Positions 53,237 to 59,899 of a DNA stretch of 59,899 nucleotides are shown here, piece after piece. The notes beneath the pieces are model-generated. The model saw only the letters and a program-made list of their open reading frames with translations. It was not told the origin of the DNA and searched no databases. The translations under genes were made by a program, and so were the position numbers. Numbering within the stretch: position 1 is the first letter of the stretch; every line of letters starts with the position of its first letter. The stretch is from assembly GCA_023664775.1 (NCBI GenBank), contig JAMPEW010000015.1, positions 1-59,899 on the forward strand, given 5' to 3'. Source of the DNA: Clostridium sp. Lineage in GTDB: Bacteria > Bacillota > Clostridia > Lachnospirales > Lachnospiraceae.

Positions 53237-54001
53237 TTAATCCATATTTATAATTGTAATCGCAGCTAATATGCCATCAATAAATTCCAGTTGAAGCTGG
53301 TTGGTGCGTGGGGTACCGTCCGCATAGTACTCAAGCTCCTTGCGGTCAAAATCAGGGTCGTCGCTTGCATAATAATAGTCGGGCTCGCCCATGATACCCT
53401 TAACCTCATCTACGGTCATGCCAAATGTAACGCCGTTGCATATTGTTATAGAAGGGTTCACGTCATAATATTCGTCTGTATCAAATCCAAAACCATAAAT
53501 TTCACAATCGGTTATCGGTCTGCCGTCCTGCTCCGTAAAATTCTTGAAGCGCACATATATCTTTTCGCCTGCGTCATTTTTGGCAGATACGCTCATTGTA
53601 TATTCGTTGCTGTCCAGCGTTTCTCCCAGATATTGCTCGCCGATTGTAAAGCCTGCGTCAACAATATCCTGATATGTCATAGGAAATTGATATACCGCGC
53701 CGTCCCATGCAAATTCCAAGGTGGTCCAGTCGTTGGTCGAGAAGCTTACATTATAGGTAAGTGGCGGCGCCGTGGTTGAAGTCTCGGCTTCTGTAGCTTC
53801 CGCCTCCGTGTCTTCTGTAAATTCCATGTCCTCCGTGTCTTCTGTAGCTTCTGTGCGTTCGGTTGTCTTTTTCGATGCGGCTTCGGTTGTCACTGTGGTT
53901 CGTTCTGTTTTCTTATCGTCCTCATCGTCCCCACATGCGGCAATGCTGCACATAATACCAATCAGTGCAAGTGATACGGCAAATTTTTTTAATTTCCTCA
54001 T
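53237..54001 (-). CDS. Surface lipoprotein with Thr/Glu-rich linker
   Basis: 254 residues. Lipoprotein signal MRKLKKFAVSLALIGIMCSI then AACG, with Cys23. Residues about 25-80 are Thr/Glu/Ala repeats (flexible spacer). The globular part includes YDVNPSITICNGVTFGMTVDEVKGIMGEPDYYY, resembling a SmpA/OmlA/BLIP-like fold common in Firmicute lipoproteins. Function unknown. AGGAGGA upstream of ATG. Similar in style to the lipoprotein at 58365. Confidence 0.75.
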   Translation of the reverse strand: MRKLKKFAVSLALIGIMCSIAACGDDEDDKKTERTTVTTEAASKKTTERTEATEDTEDMEFTEDTEAEATEAETSTTAPPLTYNVSFSTNDWTTLEFAWDGAVYQFPMTYQDIVDAGFTIGEQYLGETLDSNEYTMSVSAKNDAGEKIYVRFKNFTEQDGRPITDCEIYGFGFDTDEYYDVNPSITICNGVTFGMTVDEVKGIMGEPDYYYASDDPDFDRKELEYYADGTPRTNQLQLEFIDGILAAITIINMD

Positions 54002-54155
54002 TCTCGTGTCCTCCTACTATAATTTTAAATGCCAAATTTTGTTTTGGCTTACATGCGAATGCTAACATAAGCATGTAAAAATAGTAAGAGAAAGACAGTT
54101 GCAAAATGGCAACCAACAGTAGCAACCACAGTAAATAAGCCAATTCCAGGCAAAT

Positions 54156-55268
54156 TTATGGTTCAGAAATATCCATAAGACCGTAATAAAAATCGGGGTT
54201 CATTATGTCCTCTGAATTGGAATGGCCGCCAATATGATAGATGTCGCCGCTATCCATATCAGAAAAAGCTTCAAAATAATAGGTAACCTTTGTTTTTTCC
54301 TTAGAGCGTCTTGCCACGGAATAGGTATAATAATAAAAGACCTTGCCGCTGACCGTCAGACTGCCCTCGTGGGTAATTTCCGTAAAGCCTGCCGATGCGT
54401 GTTTGCCTGCCAACTCCTCGGCATTGCTCCATTTATTTGAGTAAATGCTTACGCTGACGTAGTAGTCTGTGTCCTTTATCTTATAGTTCTTTTGTTTTAT
54501 GGTACTAAGGTTTGTATCTGATATAAAATATGCGTTATCAGGCAGATAATAATTTATGACAATATCGCCCTTATCATATAAAGCGTCCTGTGATATGATA
54601 GTTTCCTTGTCAGCCTGGATGTCATCAGGAAAAAGGAGCGTGCCGACTTCGTCATCGGCTTGGTCTGTTGGGGCAGCGGCATTTAGTAAATCGCTCAGGT
54701 CTTGTTCGGCATCCTTGTAAAGCTTGTTGCGTCTGTCACTGCTTATATTTTCCATGTCGATGCCATCATATGATATAATGGCAAAAAAACGGCTTCCCTC
54801 GTCAATATCTGTGATGTAAATAGAGGAGTAGCATCGGTCAAAGGGACTTCGCTCTAAATCGGAAATACTCACAATATAATTGATATAAGTACGGTTGTCT
54901 ATCATAAGCTGTCTTGGTTCACATTCTATTTGATAGCCTGTGTCTATCAGATGTTTAACCTTATCCTCTTTATTGCTCCAAAAATCGTCAGCCGTAATAT
55001 CCTCCGATGAAATTTGAATGAGATACTCATTTTTGATACGAATATTCAGGCAGTCCGTTTCATGGAAATATACGGTTGCAGGAACGTCAGAAGAAAATTT
55101 CATGCCATGATAAACAATTTCCCAATGGTAGGAGGAAGCGTCAGAAGAAGATGCAGACTTCCTGTTATTCCCCGCAAAAGAAAAAAGCCCCATAAACCAG
55201 AGCCCGATGAAAACTGCAATCAAAACAAAAATCCCATATGGGACAAAAAATGCCTTATTCTTTTTCAT
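54156..55268 (-). CDS. Membrane-anchored protein paired with a membrane XRE regulator
   Basis: 370 residues. One TM helix (about 11-31), then an outer soluble domain that I do not recognise, rich in Asp, Ser and Tyr, with two similar-looking halves (DYYVSVSIYSNKWSNAEEL.. in the second; NIRIKNEYLIQISSEDITADDFWSNKED.. in the first). The tail ends GLMDISEP. ATG 55268 has AAGGAG 9 bases upstream; the extra TTG codon before it is unlikely. The start overlaps the regulator gene by 14 bases, so the two are co-translated; a signal-receptor or anti-repressor role is possible but inferred. Confidence 0.7.
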   Translation of the reverse strand: MKKNKAFFVPYGIFVLIAVFIGLWFMGLFSFAGNNRKSASSSDASSYHWEIVYHGMKFSSDVPATVYFHETDCLNIRIKNEYLIQISSEDITADDFWSNKEDKVKHLIDTGYQIECEPRQLMIDNRTYINYIVSISDLERSPFDRCYSSIYITDIDEGSRFFAIISYDGIDMENISSDRRNKLYKDAEQDLSDLLNAAAPTDQADDEVGTLLFPDDIQADKETIISQDALYDKGDIVINYYLPDNAYFISDTNLSTIKQKNYKIKDTDYYVSVSIYSNKWSNAEELAGKHASAGFTEITHEGSLTVSGKVFYYYTYSVARRSKEKTKVTYYFEAFSDMDSGDIYHIGGHSNSEDIMNPDFYYGLMDISEP

Positions 55269-55977
55269 CAATCATTTCTCCTTCACGTTCTACAAGAATG
55301 TGCCAATAATTTTCCTGCTTTTTTCTGACAAGCTCTATCACAAGCAAAATAAAGATAAGCAGCAAAAGCAGTGTAAGTGCGGCGGGAACAATAAGGGTAG
55401 ACATATAATAATCAACATAAATTCCAGTCTGTCCGGAATCAGTAAAGCATTCGACATAATCGCCATCACGTATTCCGTCAATGTCAAGCCATACGGTTTT
55501 CTGTACCTTGCGGGAGGCATCGTCGAAAAAGCTGATGTCCGCTTTCGTGTACTGCTGGTATACCCGTTCCACTCTTGCCATTTTTGCCATGGTTTCATCC
55601 TTATGCCATGTATTTCTTGTTAAGAGCACTACAAACACAGTACAGCAAAATGCAAGCATGGCTAAAATAATGGCAGTACATACGTAAAGTCCGACAAGAT
55701 TGTGCTTTCCCCGCAGCTGTCGGACGAGTGTTGTGTTGTCGGAAGCTGCATTTGCGGAAGCCTCATCGGACGATGGGGCTGTTCCATACAGCAGCTCATT
55801 TATGCTTATATTAAAAACCTCGCAAATATCGACAAGCTTATCCAAATCAGGGTATGACCTATCAGTTTCCCATTTGGAAACTGCCTGTCTGCTTACGCCG
55901 ATTTTAGCGGCAAATTCTTCCTGATTCATCTGCATTGTCTTGCGGTATTTGGAAATTCGTTCGCCGATTAACAGCAT
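55255..55977 (-). CDS. Membrane-anchored XRE-family transcription regulator
   Basis: 240 residues. HTH: MLLIGERISKYRKTMQMNQEEFAAKIGVSRQAVSKWETDRSYPDLDKLVDICEVFNISINELL (an XRE domain of high quality). Then a linker, a TM helix near residues 98-120, an outer loop of about 70 residues, a second TM near 190-212, and a cytoplasmic tail. A repressor fixed in the membrane may sense an outer signal. Overlaps the downstream partner by 14 bases. AAGGAG upstream. Confidence 0.82.
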   Translation of the reverse strand: MLLIGERISKYRKTMQMNQEEFAAKIGVSRQAVSKWETDRSYPDLDKLVDICEVFNISINELLYGTAPSSDEASANAASDNTTLVRQLRGKHNLVGLYVCTAIILAMLAFCCTVFVVLLTRNTWHKDETMAKMARVERVYQQYTKADISFFDDASRKVQKTVWLDIDGIRDGDYVECFTDSGQTGIYVDYYMSTLIVPAALTLLLLLIFILLVIELVRKKQENYWHILVEREGEMIDEKE

Positions 55978-56075
55978 AGCTTTATCTCCTTCAACGTATG
56001 TACCAAGATGTAAAATACGTCATTTTTATTATGGTATAAATAGCTTAGGGCGGCACATGTGAATAGACACAAGCA

Positions 56076-57989
56076 TCACTGGGCTATGACATTCATAAAA
56101 TCCTCGGCAGGAATTGCCTTGGAGTAAAACCAGCCCTGCATATAGTGACAGCCAAAATTGGCAAGCTGATTTGTCATTTCCTCTGTTTCAACACCCTCGG
56201 CAACAATATTAAGCTTTAGGGCATTGAGCATATTGATGGTATACTCAAGCGTGATGCCTGCCGTATCATTTTTAAATGCATCCCATATAAGATTTTTGTC
56301 AATTTTAATAATCTTAAACGGCATGGTATTGATGTAGGAAATGTTTGCGTTGCCTGAACCGAAATCATCAAGTGAAAATGTAATGCCGTATTCTATCAGT
56401 TTATTGATGTTCTGCAAAACCATGGAAGCAGAATTTAGCGTTGCAGTTTCAGTAATTTCTATATTTATCTGTGCAGGTGAAACACCATATTTTTCTAAGA
56501 TTGCTTTTACCCTGTCGGCAAAATCAGGGTGGGTAAGCTGAACCGGACTGATATTTACCTCAACGTATTCAACGGAGGTTTCCGACAGCTTAAAATCGTG
56601 GATAAAACGGCATACCTTGTCCAAAATTATTTCGCCCATCTCCACAATCAGTCCGTTTTTCTCGGATATAGGGATGAACTCCTCAGGAGAAATCCAGCCA
56701 AGCTCCTCGTCATTAAGACGCACAAGGGCTTCCGCTGAGTTGTAAACGCCCTTTGAAACGGAGAAGATAGGCTGATAGTACACCATAAGCTCATTCTTTG
56801 CCATCGCCATTTTAACAGCACGTTCAATTGCCTTGTCCCGCTTGATTTTGTCGAGGTTGATTGTTCTTGCAAATGTAATAAGCCCTTTTCTTGTTTTCTT
56901 CGAAATGCTCATAGAGTAGTCAATTACCTCGATAAGCTCCCTGTAGCTTCCTGCGTCCTCAGGGCAGTTAATGCAGCATAGGGAAGCAGACATCATAATT
57001 GGCACATGATTTTCGTCATACCATGGATGTTTAAATCTGTCCTGAATTTTCTCTGAAAGCGATTTCAGATCATCCGCCTTGTTGTCAAAAAGAATACAAA
57101 ACTGGTCTGAGCCAAAACGGAATACAGGAGCGTTCTTTTTGCAGCACTCAAGAAATTGTCCAACCTGATAAAGCATATGGTCGCCGGTTTCAACGCCGTA
57201 GGTTTTGTTTACAAATTTAAAATCGTCAAGCGCTATGACAATCAGACCGAAGCGCTTACTGCCGTAGGCGTATTTATTTTCAATATATTCACCCAAAAAT
57301 TTTCTGTTAAACAGCCCTGTAGTCGTGTCCGTAACCGTTCCCGAATTTTGCTGATAATGGAACAGGGTTAAGCACATTGCGGCAAGGGAGCAGTTGAGGA
57401 AAGGATAATAGAAAACCATCTGCGCTACACACGCCAACAGACCACATATGATATTAAAGGCAAGCGGTATAATGTGAAGGAACATAAATTTTTCCTTGTA
57501 GCGTGTAATGGTAGCGATACAGATGCAGATTGTAATAAAATCCACTATGTAAAGTGCCAGTCCTACAGGAGCAATCTTATAGGTGTCATTTTCAAATGTA
57601 AATGCCCAATGCAAAAACGGATTTAGCAAAATAACCACTGCGTCTACTGCCATGCAGACGATATATAGTGCACGTAATGCTTTGTGACGGTTTAAATTAA
57701 TGTGAGCCAAAAGCAGCAGGTAGTAAGAAAATGTAACAGGAACCAAATTTATGGCAAGGGTCTGTATGGTCAGCGTAACATAAAATACGTTAAATCCTGC
57801 AGTATTCATATTGCGGGCAAGCAGGGTTGCAGCAATTTCAAGTCCGGTTGCGGCTAAAACAAGAAAAATAAGATATAAAAATATACGATGGCTTCGGAGC
57901 GGTATCTTTTTTTCACTGAAATACCATACGAAAATAAGCGATAAAAAAAATATTGCAATTGCATCAAATGATAAATTCCAATATGTCAT
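56076..57989 (-). CDS. Membrane EAL c-di-GMP phosphodiesterase with degenerate GGDEF
   Basis: 637 residues. N-terminal seven-helix membrane region (about 1-215), then GGDEF-type and EAL domains. The diguanylate cyclase signature is RFGSDQF near residue 293, so the GGDEF motif reads GSDQF and is unlikely to make c-di-GMP; it may bind GTP. The EAL motif is intact: NSAEALVRLNDEELG near 418. QPIFSVSKGVYNSAEA, EVNISPVQL, IEITETATLNS, LDDFGSGNANISY, KIDKNLIW and EGVETEEM are present, so phosphodiesterase activity is expected. GGGAGG upstream of ATG. Confidence 0.9.
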   Translation of the reverse strand: MTYWNLSFDAIAIFFLSLIFVWYFSEKKIPLRSHRIFLYLIFLVLAATGLEIAATLLARNMNTAGFNVFYVTLTIQTLAINLVPVTFSYYLLLLAHINLNRHKALRALYIVCMAVDAVVILLNPFLHWAFTFENDTYKIAPVGLALYIVDFITICICIATITRYKEKFMFLHIIPLAFNIICGLLACVAQMVFYYPFLNCSLAAMCLTLFHYQQNSGTVTDTTTGLFNRKFLGEYIENKYAYGSKRFGLIVIALDDFKFVNKTYGVETGDHMLYQVGQFLECCKKNAPVFRFGSDQFCILFDNKADDLKSLSEKIQDRFKHPWYDENHVPIMMSASLCCINCPEDAGSYRELIEVIDYSMSISKKTRKGLITFARTINLDKIKRDKAIERAVKMAMAKNELMVYYQPIFSVSKGVYNSAEALVRLNDEELGWISPEEFIPISEKNGLIVEMGEIILDKVCRFIHDFKLSETSVEYVEVNISPVQLTHPDFADRVKAILEKYGVSPAQINIEITETATLNSASMVLQNINKLIEYGITFSLDDFGSGNANISYINTMPFKIIKIDKNLIWDAFKNDTAGITLEYTINMLNALKLNIVAEGVETEEMTNQLANFGCHYMQGWFYSKAIPAEDFMNVIAQ

Positions 57990-58364
57990 ATAGCTTACCT
58001 CCCTTCAGTAAATGAGATGACTCCGTGTTTCTGTGACATGCCACATGCTAATTTTGTCTGAAATAACCAACAATGCGTTTGTCTAAAATTACCAATATTA
58101 TTATAAGATATTTAATTTAATTTGGCAACTTGTAATATATGATAAAAAGCGTCAAAAAAATTATGCAATTTTAAAAAATAAACGTACAGTATGTTGTCAT
58201 AATTCGCAAGTTACCATAAAAACATCTATATTTTTGATGGGAGCCTTAGAATTTGATTTGTAAATCGACATTATTATTTGATAACGTAAGAAATTTTCGC
58301 TTTTTATTATTTTTAATATGTGCTACTATACCTTTGTTTTATTGATTGTAGAAGGGAGAATGTT
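57990..58364. other. AT-rich divergent intergenic region
   Basis: 375 bases between the phosphodiesterase gene (leftward) and a lipoprotein gene (rightward). AT-rich, no convincing hairpin, riboswitch or small frame with a ribosome site. Probably holds two divergent promoters. Confidence 0.5.
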
Positions 58365-59024
58365 ATGAAAAAATTTTTAGTCGGCTTATTGCTTGGAACA
58401 TTTGTTACGGTAAGCCTTGTGGGTTGTGGAAAGGATAAAAAGGAGGATGCTACGGAACCGTCTGCTGTGGTGACGGCATCGGAAAATCCTGCCGAAGATG
58501 AAAATGCAGGAGGAGATAGTGCAAGTAACGGTTCTGACTATATAGGCATGACCTATAAGGAGTTTGAGGAAACAGGAGCCAGTGTAAACGGATATACAGG
58601 CTTTGGCGACCATTATGAGTTTACGGCAGTAAACAGGGATAAAATGGAAAAGTACACATTTACATTGTCAGGAGATGTGGGCGCAAAGCTTGATGCAATG
58701 GAGTTTGGCGAGAAATACGTTGATTATGTTGGCGATTTAACCATTGAGACAATGGAGGTTGTTTCTTTGGACGATGGTAATGCGAAGGAGTATGTAGGTA
58801 AAACCATAGGAGATATGAAGGCAGGCGGATATGATTTTAACGGTCATGCCATTGCAGGGGATGATGTAATGCTATATGCTTCCCATGATGATGTATCGGT
58901 TTCCGTGGTTTTAGGCGAGGATGCATCAGCAGTATACAATGAGAACAAGGAAACCTATAAGGAAAATGACTATGAGGTTTTCGATGACTGTATCGTAAAG
59001 GACATATCGGTAATGATATACTAA
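58365..59024 (+). CDS. Surface lipoprotein, unknown function
   Basis: 219 residues from ATG 58365 (GAAGGGAGA upstream; the longer frame from 58320 lacks support). Lipoprotein signal MKKFLVGLLLGTFVTVSLVG then C. A Glu/Asp/Ala/Ser-rich linker is followed by two similar modules: DYIGMTYKEFEETGASVNGYTG (about 60-130) and EYVGKTIGDMKAGGYDFNGHAI (about 140-215), so the domain seems duplicated. Function unknown. Confidence 0.75.
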   Translation: MKKFLVGLLLGTFVTVSLVGCGKDKKEDATEPSAVVTASENPAEDENAGGDSASNGSDYIGMTYKEFEETGASVNGYTGFGDHYEFTAVNRDKMEKYTFTLSGDVGAKLDAMEFGEKYVDYVGDLTIETMEVVSLDDGNAKEYVGKTIGDMKAGGYDFNGHAIAGDDVMLYASHDDVSVSVVLGEDASAVYNENKETYKENDYEVFDDCIVKDISVMIY

Positions 59025-59060
59025 TTTTTGGCGTTACATTTATGCCTGTAATGCCGGTCA

Positions 59061-59585
59061 TTACATATGAATGCCTAAAATGATACTGACTACAATACCC
59101 GCCAGTGATGCAAGCAGGGCTCCTGCCAGCGTCCAGCGGGTTTTTGTAATTTTAACGGAGAGAAAATATACGGACATTGTATAAAAAATTGTTTCCGTAC
59201 TGCTCATAAGCACCGATACCGTATTTCCGATAACTGAATCGGGACCGTGGGTTTTAAATATGTCAAGCACCATTCCTGTGGCGGCAGAGGAGGAAAAAAG
59301 CCGCACGATTGCTATGGGGAATATTTCAGGGTGAATGCCAAATGCGTCTGCAATGGGATTGAATATACTACAAAGCAGGGCAAGTCCCCCAGAGCTTCGA
59401 AATATTCCGACTGCAACAAGCAGTCCCACAAGAGTTGGGGCAATGTCAATTACAAGCCGAAAGCCCTCGCGCACACCCTCCAAAAAGGCTTCATACACAT
59501 GAACTTGATGTGCGATTCCATAAAAAACGATATAGCCGATTATGACAGGAATGGCATATTTTGATATGTAGAGAAGAATTTGCAA
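59061..59585 (-). CDS. spmB: Spore maturation protein SpmB
   Basis: 174 residues, four or five TM helices, nucleoside-transporter-gate (Gate) fold: YISKYAIPVIIGYIVFYGIAHQVHVYEAFLEGVREG, APTLVGLLVAVGIFRSSGGLALL, FPIAIVRLFSSSAATGM and GPDSVIGNTVSVLMSSTETIFYT are SpmB hallmarks. Needed for core dehydration of spores. Start: TTG 59585 with GGAGG 5 bases upstream gives the family length; ATG 59606 lies upstream of that ribosome site. SpmA, usually the partner just before it, is not in the upstream 314 bases. Confidence 0.85.
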   Translation of the reverse strand: MQILLYISKYAIPVIIGYIVFYGIAHQVHVYEAFLEGVREGFRLVIDIAPTLVGLLVAVGIFRSSGGLALLCSIFNPIADAFGIHPEIFPIAIVRLFSSSAATGMVLDIFKTHGPDSVIGNTVSVLMSSTETIFYTMSVYFLSVKITKTRWTLAGALLASLAGIVVSIILGIHM

Positions 59586-59899
59586 GGTAACCTCCGTATG
59601 AAACATATGTACATAGATGAGCAAAATTTACTTCGGCGAACAACTGCATTTTGCAAATAGTATGGTTTGCTTATCTTTGAACATATGTAGAAAAAGCTTG
59701 TTAAACTATATGTATCATGGCATGGAAAATATGTGTGTTTTATTACAGCATTTAACATTGTGTTATATTTTTACAACCTATGCTAGGGATAGCTGGATTT
59801 TCCGAACTTCCTTATAAGGCAGGATTAAAAATCCTGCTAAGATGCGCCCAAAGTGCCATGAAAGCTGTGGCAATATAAAAAGTATTAAAGGCACTTTGT
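59586..59899. other. Non-coding right end with two hairpins
   Basis: No gene with coding character. GCAGGATT-AAA-AATCCTGC (59819-59837) and the inverted pair CAAAGTGCC (59849-59857) / GGCACTTTG (59890-59898) are visible. ATTTTTACAACCTATGCT near 59767 matches, at all but one base, the left arm of the 43076 fold-back element (near 43150), so a related repeat may begin here. Confidence 0.45.

Noticed and set aside
1-59899. CRISPR arrays, prophage or complete transposons
   Set aside because: No regularly spaced repeats, no phage structural genes, no transposase or integrase frames were seen.

Overview
The window looks like chromosomal DNA of a low-to-moderate G+C, Gram-positive, spore-forming anaerobe of the class Clostridia, most likely a Lachnospiraceae relative. 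This rests on strong AGGAGG-type ribosome sites, a CotS-like coat protein and SpmB (sporulation), Asp/Glu/Thr-rich lipoproteins, an LCP protein, a YhcC-type radical SAM protein, ATP-type PEP carboxykinase, a eukaryote-like HisA and a GH9 cellulase. Only one tRNA was found, and no rRNA, CRISPR array, complete transposon or prophage.

Layout. 1-8.2 kb: HisA, secreted GH9 cellulase, a large GtrA-YfhO membrane fusion and a hybrid sensor kinase. 8.2-9.5 kb: an AT-rich two-gene islet with a nucleotidyltransferase-fold protein (toxin-antitoxin-like). 9.5-16.6 kb: pckA, DUF885 lipoprotein, MerR regulator, RluA-type pseudouridine synthase, proS. 16.7-19.7 kb: a four-gene cluster of two small helical proteins, a lipoprotein-like protein and a GHSKG lipase with a helical C-terminus; this resembles a type VII secretion lipase effector of reversed domain order, with partners and immunity protein. 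19.7-29 kb: UDP-sugar pyrophosphorylase and polyprenyl-phosphate glycosyltransferase, LCP protein, CCA-adding enzyme, CotS-like protein, PEGA lipoprotein, phosphohexomutase, tRNA-Ser. 29-34 kb: a housekeeping run tmk-yaaR-holB-ricT-trmN6-rsmI. 34-43 kb: ComFB, an XRE-like Cys-cluster protein, GT2, AI-2E family permease, DUF815 ATPase, a 35-residue membrane peptide, PurM-like protein, Lrp regulator, aminotransferase, TrmL. 43.1-43.6 kb: a 536-bp fold-back element with perfect 31-bp terminal inverted repeats. 43.6-48.3 kb: carbonic anhydrase, a 31-residue holin-like toxin gene, a DNA methyltransferase convergent with a probable restriction endonuclease, and a membrane protein. 48.5-59.6 kb: a second hybrid kinase, radical SAM protein, lipoproteins, a membrane-anchored XRE regulator with a partner, an EAL phosphodiesterase with degenerate GGDEF, and SpmB.

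How genes may work together. UDPGP enzyme, GT2 and the GtrA-YfhO fusion could form a CsbB/GtcA/YfhO-like pathway: make a UDP-sugar, load it on undecaprenyl phosphate, flip it, and transfer it to a surface polymer. The 16.8-19.7 kb cluster is the best candidate for an under-described system: a secreted antibacterial lipase with its own targeting factors and immunity. Its operator-like upstream tandem repeats and the apparently damaged signal peptide of the immunity candidate are worth checking. Repeated hairpin elements sharing the end motif TGTCACAATAAGGATTTAA lie in at least four intergenic regions and look like a non-autonomous mobile family, some of them reused as terminators.

All domain calls come from reading motifs by eye. 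No database search was run.
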